Shown: positions 1 to 7,485 of the stretch, one piece after another
Position numbering within the stretch: position 1 is the stretch's first letter
How the letters are laid out: each line of letters opens with the position of its first letter
Assembly (NCBI RefSeq): GCF_003362805.1
Contig: NZ_QNQT01000001.1
Coordinates: forward strand, 992,001-1,056,000
Direction: 5' to 3'
Source of the DNA: Neobacillus piezotolerans
GTDB lineage: Bacteria; Bacillota; Bacilli; Bacillales; Cytobacillaceae
Length of the DNA: 64,000 nt
Notes under the pieces: model-generated
Told to the model about the DNA's origin: nothing
Databases searched by the model: none
What the model saw: only the letters and a program-made list of their open reading frames with translations
Position numbers and translations under genes: made by a program

Positions 1-164
1 ATTTCAGTCTCGACGTTCGGGTCAATTTTTTCCGGCACAACAATAGAAACCTCAACCATTTTCGGAAGATCATCGCCGGAACTTTCACTATTATCCTTTT
101 CGCCCGAGCATCCCGCCAATGCAAGCGCGAATAAACCTATAAGTAAAAACAGTAGCTTTTTCAT
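1..164 (-). CDS. FixH-like lipoprotein (partial, 3' end outside window)
   Basis: Only the first 54 codons are present. The start is ATG at 164 with an AAAAGGGG ribosome binding site just upstream. The protein opens with a lipoprotein signal peptide: two lysines, a hydrophobic run and a lipobox ending A-G-Cys19. A Ser/Asp/Glu linker follows, then a strand-rich start (residues about 38-54) that reads like the FixH/YtkA-type extracellular beta domain found in small Bacillus lipoproteins. The mature protein would be anchored on the outer face of the membrane. It lies downstream of, and on the same strand as, a two-component pair, with a gap of about 225 bp. The family call rests on a short stretch and is tentative; the lipoprotein call is firm. 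Confidence 0.6.
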   Translation of the reverse strand, partial: MKKLLFLLIGLFALALAGCSGEKDNSESSGDDLPKMVEVSIVVPEKIDPNVETE

Positions 165-390
165 AATTTTCCCCTTTTGCCCATAGTAGTTTGCCAAAGT
201 ATAATCAAAAGTGCCGGTGACCAGGCTCTTTCTTGTTTAGGTCCTATTTTACACTATATCGGTAGAACCTTTAATGGCTCAACAGGGCTACAAGGGCTGC
301 CCAAGTGTGGCGGATTTATGACAAATCACGCTCACCAGGTGGTTAAAGCCTTTTTTTGAAAAATTGGCCATCGATTGACGTTCCTGCCCT

Positions 391-1029
391 CTAAGTTATA
401 TTGTGCCTTACGGCGTAGCCGGCAAGCTGAACCCGATTATCAAGTTCCAGCTTTTCCAACAGGTTTTTAATATGATTTTTAACCGTGTTTTCAGCTATTG
501 ACAGCATTTCCGCGATTTCACGGTTTGTCAATCCTTCTTTTACTAGAAGAAGGATTTCTTTTTCCCTTGGAGTGAGGGAAGCCTCCAAATCAGCCGGCTC
601 AACGCCCCGGAACTGTCCGAACAATTTCCCGGCGAGGCCGCGGGCGGCGTCATCTTTTCCTTCAATAAGCGCCTTCAGGTAATGGAGCCAGTCATCCGGA
701 TCCATGCTTTTCAGAAGATAGCCTTGTGCCCCGTACTGGACGGCTGTAAACAAATCCGCCACGTCATCTGAAATACTCAGCATAATGACTTTTATTGAAG
801 GGAACGCTCCCTTGATTCGTTTCGTTGCCTCGAGCCCATTGACTACCGGCATATTGATGTCCATCAGCACGAGGTCGGGTTTCAGTTCCCCGCAAAGCTC
901 AATCGCTTCCTGGCCGTTTTTGGCATGGCCGGCAATCAAAAATCCATCTTCACCGTCAAGCATCGCGGTTATCGCCTCGCGGGCGTGGGGGTGGTCGTCG
1001 CAAATTAATACTCGGCAAACTTTATCCAT
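391..1029 (-). CDS. NarL/LuxR-family response regulator
   Basis: A 212-residue transcription regulator. The N-terminal receiver domain (about 1-125) has the acidic pocket D11-D12, the phospho-acceptor D57 in a VLMDINMP motif, and K107 in YLLKS. A linker leads to a C-terminal LuxR-type helix-turn-helix (about 148-208) with the LTPREKEIL and NREIAEMLSI signatures. It should be phosphorylated by the kinase encoded immediately upstream: the ATG at 1029 overlaps the kinase stop codon by 8 bp, so the two are translationally coupled. The target genes cannot be read from the sequence. The nearby lipoprotein gene on the same strand is a candidate. Confidence 0.93.
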   Translation of the reverse strand: MDKVCRVLICDDHPHAREAITAMLDGEDGFLIAGHAKNGQEAIELCGELKPDLVLMDINMPVVNGLEATKRIKGAFPSIKVIMLSISDDVADLFTAVQYGAQGYLLKSMDPDDWLHYLKALIEGKDDAARGLAGKLFGQFRGVEPADLEASLTPREKEILLLVKEGLTNREIAEMLSIAENTVKNHIKNLLEKLELDNRVQLAGYAVRHNIT

Positions 1030-1822
1030 TGTTTTTGTATCCTTTCAAATGAAACTTTGTGCCGGTGCCGGGCTCCGAACGAATGTCGAGGGACGCGGAG
1101 ATCGCCTCGGCACGCTCCTTTGCCATCGTAAGGCCATAATGGCCGTGCATCAGTTCGTCCGGCTTGAAGCCTTTGCCATTATCTTCAATTAGCAGTTCCC
1201 ACCCGCCATTCTGCCCGGTCAGCGTTAGGGAGGAAGAAGATGCAGCTGAATGCTTTTGTATATTTGTAAAAGCTTCCTGGACAATCCCGAACAAAATGAC
1301 TTCCTCGGATGCGGAGAAGAAATCTTCATCGATGTTGATTTCGGCGCTCGCATCGATACCGGAAACGATGCACCAGTTATCTAGCCAATGTTGGATCCTT
1401 TTGGCAAACGTGGTGCCTTCATCAGGGGTCAGCCGGAGATTGAATATCGCCTGCCTAAGCTGAGTGTCAATTGAATTCGTCAATGCGCCGGCTTCCTTGA
1501 GTTTGCCTTTTTTCATATGGACCTTCATCAAGAACAATGATTGCGCGATGCTGTCATGCAGTTCGCTGGCTAGCCGTTCACGTTCCTCGTAAATGGCGTG
1601 GATTTCTCGTTCCTTCGTAATTCGATTGTTTTTTACCTCAATCACGCGAAACAACCATACAGTATAAATGCAGGAAATAAGAAAAGTCAGAAGGGTAATG
1701 ATGTAATTTCCCGTCTCCATTGAAAAGTGGTCAAGGAATACGCCATGGCGCATAAACTCGAACCCGCCAATCAGGATTGTGGGAAGGAGGATGCTTGCAA
1801 GTTTCAAATAGCGGTACGACAT
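1022..1822 (-). CDS. NarL-partner sensor histidine kinase
   Basis: A 266-residue membrane kinase of the HisKA_3 class. Two hydrophobic segments (about 8-25 and 40-60) would hold a very short external loop, so it may sense inside the membrane. The dimerisation helix carries the phospho-accepting H89 in the ASELHDS motif. The HATPase domain has an N-box (FTNIQKH), a DNGKGF box near residue 213 and a GTGTKFHL box. The start is ATG 1822 with GGAGAG six bases upstream. No separate sensor domain is visible. It overlaps the regulator gene by 8 bp. The family of NarL-type kinases with a minimal sensor is broad, so no gene symbol is offered. Confidence 0.92.
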   Translation of the reverse strand: MSYRYLKLASILLPTILIGGFEFMRHGVFLDHFSMETGNYIITLLTFLISCIYTVWLFRVIEVKNNRITKEREIHAIYEERERLASELHDSIAQSLFLMKVHMKKGKLKEAGALTNSIDTQLRQAIFNLRLTPDEGTTFAKRIQHWLDNWCIVSGIDASAEINIDEDFFSASEEVILFGIVQEAFTNIQKHSAASSSSLTLTGQNGGWELLIEDNGKGFKPDELMHGHYGLTMAKERAEAISASLDIRSEPGTGTKFHLKGYKNNG

Positions 1823-1905
1823 TGATATCTCTCCAAAAATAGCGTTCTTACCTAAGTTATATCATACTTATAGGAAGGATTAACAAATTGAATGGGGAGA
1901 AACGG

Positions 1906-2313
1906 ATGGAACGGGTCGATGTAGTTTATGGCTTAATCGTTAGCGAAGAAATGAAAGTATTAATGGTGAAAAATGAAGGAGCCGGCTGGACCCTTCCAGG
2001 CGGTGCGGTGGAAAAGGGGGAAACCTTGACAGAAGCACTTATCCGCGAATTAAGGGAAGAAACAGGCCTTGAAACCGAACCAGGCCCTCTTCTTGCCGTC
2101 AATGAGGCTTTCCGGCCTGATAGGGGAAACCATGTCCTGTTCTTCACTTTTGAAGTAAACGTAAGAGGCGGGAATGTCGCCATTCTGCATCCAGACGAAA
2201 TCACTGAAATCGAATGGGTCGATTTGCAAACAGCCAACTCGCTCATGCCATACCATAAGGGCGGTGTGGAAGAGCTTTTGAGGGGACAGCCGGGGTATAC
2301 ATTTCAAGGATAA
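1906..2313 (+). CDS. Nudix hydrolase
   Basis: A 135-residue protein made almost entirely of one Nudix fold. The full Nudix box is present: G33, E39, then R47-E48 and E51-E52 with G54, matching the Gx5Ex7REUxEExGU pattern that binds Mg2+ and hydrolyses nucleoside diphosphates linked to another group. The substrate cannot be told from sequence. ATG 1906 was chosen because GGGGAG lies seven bases upstream and relatives begin at the R-V-D-V-V-Y strand. A TTG at 1888 with AGGAAGG upstream would add six residues and is the alternative. The gene is monocistronic, divergent from the kinase, and ends at a hairpin terminator. Confidence 0.9.
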   Translation: MERVDVVYGLIVSEEMKVLMVKNEGAGWTLPGGAVEKGETLTEALIRELREETGLETEPGPLLAVNEAFRPDRGNHVLFFTFEVNVRGGNVAILHPDEITEIEWVDLQTANSLMPYHKGGVEELLRGQPGYTFQG

Positions 2314-2323
2314 TTTTTCAAAA

Positions 2324-2358
2324 AGACTGCCTGGCGGTTTATGCAGTCTCTGTTTTGT
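2324..2358 (+). terminator. Terminator of the Nudix gene
   Basis: AGACTGC and GCAGTCT form a 7-bp stem around a 12-nt loop, followed by CTGTTTTG. It sits 11 bp after the Nudix stop codon. Confidence 0.7.
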
Positions 2359-2363
2359 ATGTA

Positions 2364-2644
2364 TTAGCGGAAGAAGAATTCCACCCAAATGGGCACGCCA
2401 ATGTTTTCTTCGGATAATTCAATGAACCGTCCCATAATCCCAATATGGGAAATCCCATACTTTTCATTGACAACTGGCGTATAAATCGAGAATAGGAATA
2501 AGTTCGTTTTTTCAATCTCGTCTGGATGGGAGTCTGCAAGATTTTCATTAGAAAAGGCAATATAATCTTGCGTGTTAGGGTTGAAAAATGCCAGAATCCC
2601 CGCCGCTGCAAGTATGAAGGTGCAAAGAGCAATTTTTTAGCCAA
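2364..2644 (-). pseudogene. Small secreted/membrane protein gene with a frameshift (DUF4359-like)
   Basis: On the minus strand a TTG at 2644 follows an AAGGAG ribosome binding site and opens Met-Ala-Lys-Lys. The frame then leaves the sensible protein. Reading one base over from the A6 run just after the start gives a continuous, protein-like sequence of about 85 residues down to TAA at 2364. It has a hydrophobic N-terminal helix, then an F-N-P-N-T-Q-D-Y segment and a C-terminal V-P-I-W-V-E-F-F-F-R. Adding one A to the A6 run would restore a 93-residue protein with a normal signal-like start. This is either a real slippage mutation or a base-calling error. The resemblance to DUF4359 proteins is from memory and tentative. 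Confidence 0.55.
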
Positions 2645-3074
2645 AACGAACCACTCCTTATTGGTATGGGCCAAATAGTACCTAAGCGTGAAAGGCCTAT
2701 CAGTGCGAACTTTTACCGTTTTTTCTTGGTAAAACATTTACACATATACCAAAATAAACCACTATACTTAAATAGTAAGTCTACTGTTCCCAGAAAGCAA
2801 TAAGGCATTTGGTAATTTCATATTTTTGTAAAATTTTATGAAAATGTCTCTTACACCACAAGAAGTATAACCTGTCGTTGTGTTGTTTAAGCTGGAATAT
2901 AAGTAATTAATTACCTGTTTTCTCTTTATGGAATTGGGGTAAATAATCCTTTGTTGAAAAATACTAAGTGTGTTCTTATACAAAGTGTTCTTTTTTCCAA
3001 ATAGTTAGGGGTTATTGTATACTTTCATTAACGCTATGTTCATAGTAAAAACTAAATTATTGAAGGAGAAAAAT

Positions 3075-3896
3075 ATGGTATCAACATACAACCTAGGCAA
3101 TCAAATATGGGATTACGTGTTCGAGAACCGTGATGAATTTAAGCAAATGCTTCTATCCGAAGCGGTTGGTGTGGCCGGAAAGATTAACGATATACTTAGG
3201 CAGGGAAATATCGATTTATTGAAGAATGCCGAGTTGCTGGTGAATTTCGTGGTCGAAGAAAGAGAAACGGAGTTAATCCAATTCGCGGAGCAAGAGGGGA
3301 TTGTCTGGGCGGAGCATTCATTGACGCTCTCCTTTAAGCTTGAATGGATCCAGGCAATCAGAAGGACGCTCTGGCATTTCATCTCCCGTTTTGATGATGT
3401 GAGTGACAACTTCATGAAAAAGGATGACTTTTTTATCCTTGAAAAGAAAATCAATGATCAAATTGACCAATTCCTGAACAACTTTTTCCTAAGCTATTCG
3501 ACGTTCAAGGATGAGCTTTTGAACGCCCAGAGGAAATTGGTCGAACATCTTTCTGTTCCAATCATCCCTGTTAGCCCTACCGTTTCCGTCCTGCCGCTAA
3601 TTGGCTTGATTGACTCCTACAGGATGCAGACGATTGAGGAGAAAGTCCTGATTGAAATTGGAAACCAAAAAGTTCAAACACTTGTCATTGACCTTTCCGG
3701 TATTGCCACAATGGAATTGGACGTAATTGACCACTTCTTGAAAGTGTTGAAAGGCGTTGAAATGATGGGCTGCAAAGCAACCATTACCGGCATGCGCCCG
3801 GATCTTGTGAAGGGAATGATCCATTCCGGAATTAACTTCTCGGAAAAAGTTGAAACAAAAGGAACCCTTCAGGAAACCCTTAAGAAGTACTTGTAA
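3075..3896 (+). CDS. RsbR-family stressosome protein with altered phospho-site
   Basis: A 273-residue protein with the RsbR layout. An all-helical N-terminal domain (about 1-150) of the non-haem-globin type probably receives signals, and a C-terminal STAS domain (about 165-272) ends in the GTLQETL motif. RsbR proteins form the stressosome core with RsbS and are phosphorylated by RsbT to release sigma-B activation. The STAS motif V-I-D-L-S-G-I is at 204-210. The usual D-T pair is here E214-L215, so the normal phosphorylatable Thr is missing (compare the paralogue at 20353-21144, which keeps T199). The start is ATG 3075 with AAGGAG six bases upstream; a longer reading from 3015 has no ribosome site. 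Monocistronic, ending at a terminator. Confidence 0.85.
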   Translation: MVSTYNLGNQIWDYVFENRDEFKQMLLSEAVGVAGKINDILRQGNIDLLKNAELLVNFVVEERETELIQFAEQEGIVWAEHSLTLSFKLEWIQAIRRTLWHFISRFDDVSDNFMKKDDFFILEKKINDQIDQFLNNFFLSYSTFKDELLNAQRKLVEHLSVPIIPVSPTVSVLPLIGLIDSYRMQTIEEKVLIEIGNQKVQTLVIDLSGIATMELDVIDHFLKVLKGVEMMGCKATITGMRPDLVKGMIHSGINFSEKVETKGTLQETLKKYL

Positions 3897-3923
3897 AACC
3901 GCACTTTTTTCTTTAATACTACT

Positions 3924-3955
3924 AGCCGCCTCCATCCAAATTGGGGCGGCTTTTT
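3924..3955 (+). terminator. Terminator of the RsbR paralogue
   Basis: AGCCGCC pairs with GGCGGCT around a 14-nt loop and is followed directly by TTTTT. The T-run touches the stop codon of the convergent DUF421 gene. Confidence 0.85.
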
Positions 3956-4544
3956 ACTGAAGCATGCCATTATCCTTTTTTTCCTCGCCATCTAGCTCAT
4001 CGAATAGGTTAAGGCCTTCTTTTTGACCCTGTGCGAGCCCGCCTTGTTGCACTCCGGGAAAATAGGCTTCCATCAACTTTTTAAATTCGCCGACAGTCAG
4101 CGGCTTTGCATCATCCTTTAACTCGTATCCTAGCTCCCCATTGACCTCAAGGGTTGCATTCTTAATATCGTCTAAGTTCGAAACCCCATGGATTCTTAGC
4201 CTCATCTCCAACTGGTCCACTGTAAACCGAAGTTTACGCATTACTTTGGGATCAATTTCTCCGTTTTTAATGATCAACTTTGCTTTTCCGGTGATGAATT
4301 TTTCCATGGCGTTTGATTTTACCTGCATATATTCGAGGACGACGACTGAGGATATAAAGAAAGCTGAAACGAGAATGGTTTTGATTAAACTGTTTTGGAC
4401 AACTGGCTGAACGATGATCATGCCAATTGATAGCATGACGACCGTCTGGGCCAGTGTCAGCTGGGATATGGACTTTCGCCCCGCAATTTTTAGCAGGATG
4501 ATTCCCGCCAGGATTAAAATGGCTGACTGCCAGATAAAATCCAT
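3954..4544 (-). CDS. DUF421 (YetF-like) membrane protein
   Basis: A 196-residue protein with three N-terminal membrane helices (about 4-20, 29-48, 56-74) and a cytoplasmic alpha/beta domain of the YetF C-terminal type. Between helices 1 and 2 it has the family's G-R-K-S-I-S-Q-L-T segment. The soluble part carries the typical I-I-K-N-G-E-I-D and L-R-I-H-G-V-S-N-L-D-D-I strands. In Bacillus these proteins are linked to the spore inner membrane or germination, but no molecular activity is established. The C-terminal tail is rich in charge (EEKKDN). Monocistronic and convergent with the RsbR gene. Confidence 0.85.
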   Translation of the reverse strand: MDFIWQSAILILAGIILLKIAGRKSISQLTLAQTVVMLSIGMIIVQPVVQNSLIKTILVSAFFISSVVVLEYMQVKSNAMEKFITGKAKLIIKNGEIDPKVMRKLRFTVDQLEMRLRIHGVSNLDDIKNATLEVNGELGYELKDDAKPLTVGEFKKLMEAYFPGVQQGGLAQGQKEGLNLFDELDGEEKKDNGMLQ

Positions 4545-4682
4545 ATCATCACCTTTTTTCGAAAAGAAGTCTCCTCTTTAAAATTTGCAATTTGGGCGAT
4601 TCTATTCTTTTTTGAGGTGATGATCTATAAGTGACACTTTACTGGTTTTGATTAAATCATTGTCGCTCATTGGATGTGCGTG

Positions 4683-5068
4683 CGTCCAAAGCTGCTCCGT
4701 GTTTGGACAGCAAAGTGAATTTTCAAGGGACGTCTGTCCAAAGCTGCTCCGTGTTTGGACAGCAAAGTGACTTTTCAAGGGATGTGTGTCCAAAGATGCT
4801 CCATGGTTGGACAGCAAAGTGAATTTTTAAGGAGAGTGTGTCCAAAGAGACCCCATGTTTGGACAGCAAAGTGAATTTTCAAGGGATGTGTGTCCAAAGA
4901 TGCTCCATGTTTGGACAGCAAAGTGAATTTTTAAGGAGAGTGTGTCCAAAGAGACCCCATGTTTGGACAGCAAAGTGAATTTTCAAGGGATGTGTGTCCA
5001 AAGCTGCTCCGTGTTTGGACAGCAAAGTGAATTTTCAAGGGATGTGTGTCCAAAGCTGCCCCGTGCTT
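4683..5068. repeat. 52-bp tandem repeat array A (7 full units plus a partial)
   Basis: Units begin at 4683, 4735, 4787, 4839, 4891, 4943, 4995 and 5047, an exact 52-bp step; the last unit is cut short. Each unit is TGTCCAAA, an 11-nt variable loop, TTTGGACA, then a 25-nt spacer that starts GCAAAGTGA and contains TTTTC/TTTTTAAGG. The arms form an 8-bp perfect hairpin. Variation is concentrated in the loop (CTGCTCCGTG versus AGACCCCATG types) and the spacer tail. The array lies between the starts of the DUF421 gene and the terminator of the GIY-YIG gene, so it is probably not part of either transcript. It shares its layout with array B at 17341. Confidence 0.95.
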
Positions 5069-5100
5069 TAAAAAATCACAGACAACCCCAAGCTCCCCCC

Positions 5101-5132
5101 AAAAAGAAAAACGCCTCCGAAACCGGGGGCGT
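5101..5132 (-). terminator. Terminator of the GIY-YIG gene
   Basis: On the minus strand ACGCCCCC-GGTTTC-GGAGGCGT forms a stem followed by TTTTTCTTTTT. It starts six bases after the stop codon at 5138. Confidence 0.85.
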
Positions 5133-5137
5133 CATTC

Positions 5138-5512
5138 CTATTTGTAGAACACTTTGTCGATATTGTATTTCGCCTTCAGGGTGTTGATGGCATATGTCTC
5201 GTAAATTTCGCGGTCCATTGGCTCATCGACCACCAGTACTGCGATTTTGTGGATTTCGTCGCGGTGGTTTTTCAGGGGTGAAACCGTGTCCTCGAAATGT
5301 CTTTTCACACGTGGGCGAAGCTTCCGGGCTTTCCCGACAAACAGAAGGTCATCATCCGCGTTGAAAAACAGGATAATGCCGCCTTTGTCCCTTGGAATGC
5401 GGTTATAATCCGTAAAGCCGTATTTGCTGCTGATTGGGGCCTCGACTGGTTCGCCCAGTTGTTTTTTTCTGGTCAGGACGACATCAGGTGCCGGCAATTC
5501 AATTTTTATCAT
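5138..5512 (-). CDS. GIY-YIG-type nuclease, UvrC N-terminal-like
   Basis: A 124-residue protein. The core (about 43-75) reads G-I-I-L-F-F then F-V-G-K-A-R-K-L-R-P-R-V, a divergent form of the GIY-YIG motif with the following Arg/Lys helix, as in the N-terminal nuclease half of UvrC. The conserved Glu appears to lie in the D-R-E-I-Y-E-T-Y helix near residue 105. It has none of UvrC's other domains. Relatives in Bacillus are annotated as nucleotide excision repair endonucleases; the real substrate is not known. The start is ATG 5512 with AAGGAAGTG upstream. It stands alone with its own terminator. Confidence 0.8.
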   Translation of the reverse strand: MIKIELPAPDVVLTRKKQLGEPVEAPISSKYGFTDYNRIPRDKGGIILFFNADDDLLFVGKARKLRPRVKRHFEDTVSPLKNHRDEIHKIAVLVVDEPMDREIYETYAINTLKAKYNIDKVFYK

Positions 5513-5668
5513 CGTATCACTTCCTTGTCTTCAACTACTTTACCACAAGCTATGGAAAGAAACCAAGAGAACCCATGATTTTTTTAAAAAAGTAAGAAAG
5601 GGTTTCAGGCTAATAAAATGGAATAAAATCATAGTGACGTTATCCCATTTTAAAAAGGAGGCAAAACC

Positions 5669-6211
5669 ATGCAGCTGATTGACAAGGCGCTCCGCTTCGC
5701 AGCCAGAGCGCATGAAGGGCAATACAGAAAGGGGACAAAAACGCCATACATAACCCATCCAGTGGCGGTTGGGATGCTGCTTCTAAAACATGGATACAGC
5801 GAAGAATTGGTCGCCGCGGGAATTTTGCACGATACAGTGGAGGATACGGATGCCACATTAGAGGACATCGAAAAAATTTTTGGACGGAATGTTGCTGAGG
5901 TTGTAGCAGGATGCTCGGAACCGGACAAGTCGCTCGGTTGGGAGGAGCGAAAGGAGCATACGATTGAATTTTTAAAAACAGCCTCAAATGAAATAAGGGC
6001 GGTTGCCTGTGCCGATAAACTTCACAACATCGCCTCCATTATGGACGACGTGACACAGGGAGGGGAAGAAATCTGGACCAGGTTCAATCGGGGTCGCGAC
6101 CAACAGGAATGGTACTACCGAAGCCTCATCGACAGCCTCGGCACCCAAGGAACCTTCCCGCTGCTCGAAGAACTAAAAACCGCCGTCCAGACAGCCTTCG
6201 CAAATACTTGA
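5669..6211 (+). CDS. HD-domain hydrolase of the RelA/SpoT (MESH1-like) type
   Basis: A 180-residue single-domain protein. The metal-binding HD signature of (p)ppGpp hydrolases is complete: H30 in Y-I-T-H-P, H54-D55 in I-L-H-D-T-V-E-D-T, and D116 in A-D-K-L-H-N. It lacks the synthetase, TGS and ACT domains of full-length Rel, so it is a small alarmone-hydrolase-like enzyme. Whether ppGpp is the true substrate is inference. The start is ATG 5669, eight bases after AAGGAGG. Monocistronic, ending at a terminator. Confidence 0.87.
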   Translation: MQLIDKALRFAARAHEGQYRKGTKTPYITHPVAVGMLLLKHGYSEELVAAGILHDTVEDTDATLEDIEKIFGRNVAEVVAGCSEPDKSLGWEERKEHTIEFLKTASNEIRAVACADKLHNIASIMDDVTQGGEEIWTRFNRGRDQQEWYYRSLIDSLGTQGTFPLLEELKTAVQTAFANT

Positions 6212-6220
6212 GGAAAAAGA

Positions 6221-6247
6221 AGTCCGGTAAGCCTCCCGGACTTTTAT
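6221..6247 (+). terminator. Terminator of the HD hydrolase gene
   Basis: AGTCCGG and CCGGACT form a 7-bp stem with an 8-nt loop, followed by TTTTAT. Confidence 0.8.
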
Positions 6248-6257
6248 AAAATAAAGT

Positions 6258-6350
6258 ATTTAGAAATTTATCTAAATATCTAAATAAATGATTGACTCCA
6301 TGTCAAAACAGGAATATTAGATATTTAGAAGTTTATCTAAATATCTAAAT
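6258..6350 (+). promoter_or_regulatory. sdpR-sdpI promoter with duplicated operator
   Basis: TTGACT at 6292 and TATTAG at 6315 make a sigma-A promoter with a 17-bp spacer. It is flanked by two copies of the same site: ATTTAGA-N6-TCTAAAT plus a further ATCTAAAT. They lie at 6258-6285 and 6323-6350, one upstream of the -35 and one over the transcription start. This is the form expected of an ArsR-type repressor operator, most simply autoregulation by the SdpR-like protein. Confidence 0.8.
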
Positions 6351-6404
6351 TAAAACCCAAACGGAATAATGAATCAGAATCCCCAAATGGAAAGAGGGTT
6401 TGAG

Positions 6405-6677
6405 ATGAATGAGGCGTTTAAGGCGCTTTCCGATCCTACCAGAAGAAAAATACTTCATTTGCTGAAACAAAATGACCTTTCTGCAGGGGAGATTGCCGAC
6501 CAGTTTAACATGACAAAGCCGAGTATTTCGCATCATTTGAATTTATTGAAGCAGGCGAACCTGGTCGATTCGGAGAAAAGGGGCCAGCAGGTGATCTACT
6601 CGCTGAATACGAGTGTTTTCGAAGATGTTGTAACATGGTTCATGGATTTTTTAGAAAAAGACGAGGCGGGGAAATAA
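6405..6677 (+). CDS. sdpR: SdpR-like ArsR-family autorepressor
   Basis: A 90-residue ArsR-type winged-helix repressor. The N-terminal L-S-D-P-T-R-R-K-I-L helix and the recognition region M-T-K-P-S-I-S-H-H-L-N-L-L are plain. No metal-binding cysteines are present, as expected for SdpR rather than metal sensors. In B. subtilis SdpR represses its own operon and is sequestered at the membrane by SdpI when SdpC toxin is present. ATG 6405 was chosen because SdpR proteins begin M-N-x-x-F-K-A-L-S-D-P; an upstream in-frame ATG at 6369 would add 12 residues and overlap the operator region. It is one base apart from sdpI. Confidence 0.88.
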   Translation: MNEAFKALSDPTRRKILHLLKQNDLSAGEIADQFNMTKPSISHHLNLLKQANLVDSEKRGQQVIYSLNTSVFEDVVTWFMDFLEKDEAGK

Positions 6678-6678
6678 A

Positions 6679-7299
6679 ATGAAACGAAATTGGTTTGGAA
6701 TCATTATTTTGCTTGCAACCGTGCTTGGAACATGGGCGGCGTACCCATATTTGCCCGACCGGATTCCAACACATTGGAACTACGAGGGGGTACCGGATCA
6801 ATTCGGCCCTAAATCGTATGGCGTATTTATGCTTCCCGGAATAATGGCAGCCCTGTATCTTTTAAATATGTTCCTTCCGAAAATCGATCCTAAGAAGAAC
6901 AATTTTAAAAAGTTCAACTACATCCGTGTCATGAACGGAATCCTGTTCTTCCTTTTCCTCTTCCAGGCGATGCAAATAACAAGCAGCATGGGCCTGGTTA
7001 ATCCCAAATACACCATTCCTGTCATGGTAGGCTTCCTGTTCCTTTTCATAGGCAACCTGAGCCCGAAATTCAAGCCGAATTATTTCATTGGCATTCGGAC
7101 GCCTTGGACGCTCGCAAATGAGGATGTTTGGAAAAAGACACACCGGCTCGGCGGCAAAGTATTCGTCATCGCGGGTATATTGATGCTGCTTGTCCCATTC
7201 GCACCGGCCGCCATCCAGGCATACGGTATGATTACGATAATCCTGGCAAGCCTTGTCCTGATTGTTTTCGCGTCTTACTATTATTTTATTAAACTATAA
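6679..7299 (+). CDS. sdpI: SdpI-family immunity/signal membrane protein
   Basis: A 206-residue membrane protein with about six helices. The first two-thirds has the DUF1648 segment P-Y-L-P-D-R-I-P-T-H-W-N-Y-E-G near residue 25, and the second part has the SdpI signature F-I-G-I-R-T-P-W-T-L and W-K-K-T-H-R-L-G-G. In B. subtilis SdpI both protects against the SdpC cannibalism toxin and binds SdpR. Here there is no sdpABC in the window, so it is an orphan immunity pair. It starts one base after sdpR stops. A strong terminator follows. Confidence 0.88.
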   Translation: MKRNWFGIIILLATVLGTWAAYPYLPDRIPTHWNYEGVPDQFGPKSYGVFMLPGIMAALYLLNMFLPKIDPKKNNFKKFNYIRVMNGILFFLFLFQAMQITSSMGLVNPKYTIPVMVGFLFLFIGNLSPKFKPNYFIGIRTPWTLANEDVWKKTHRLGGKVFVIAGILMLLVPFAPAAIQAYGMITIILASLVLIVFASYYYFIKL

Positions 7300-7329
7300 C
7301 AATCATCGGAATTAATGCGTAACCATAAG

Positions 7330-7365
7330 CCCGCGGAGTGCAGTTCAGCCATCCGCGGGTTTTTT
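7330..7365 (+). terminator. Terminator of sdpR-sdpI
   Basis: CCCGCGGA and TCCGCGGG pair as an 8-bp GC-rich stem, followed by six T. Confidence 0.9.
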
Positions 7366-7485
7366 GCTGGTAAAAATTGAACCTCCATACTTGTAGTTTC
7401 CCACCAATCCGGAAAAGATGATAAAATGGGCAGTAGGTTTCGCATACATATAGAAAAACATCAGTGATTGAATTATGGAGGCATT

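Noticed and set aside
177-359. 60-codon plus-strand frame near the left edge
   Set aside because: No ribosome site, unusual composition, and it lies between two minus-strand genes.
2768-2983. 71-codon minus-strand frame upstream of the RsbR gene
   Set aside because: No ribosome site and protein composition typical of chance AT-rich frames.
4602-5187. Open frames in array A on both strands
   Set aside because: They follow the 52-bp repeat, change frame each unit, and have no ribosome site.
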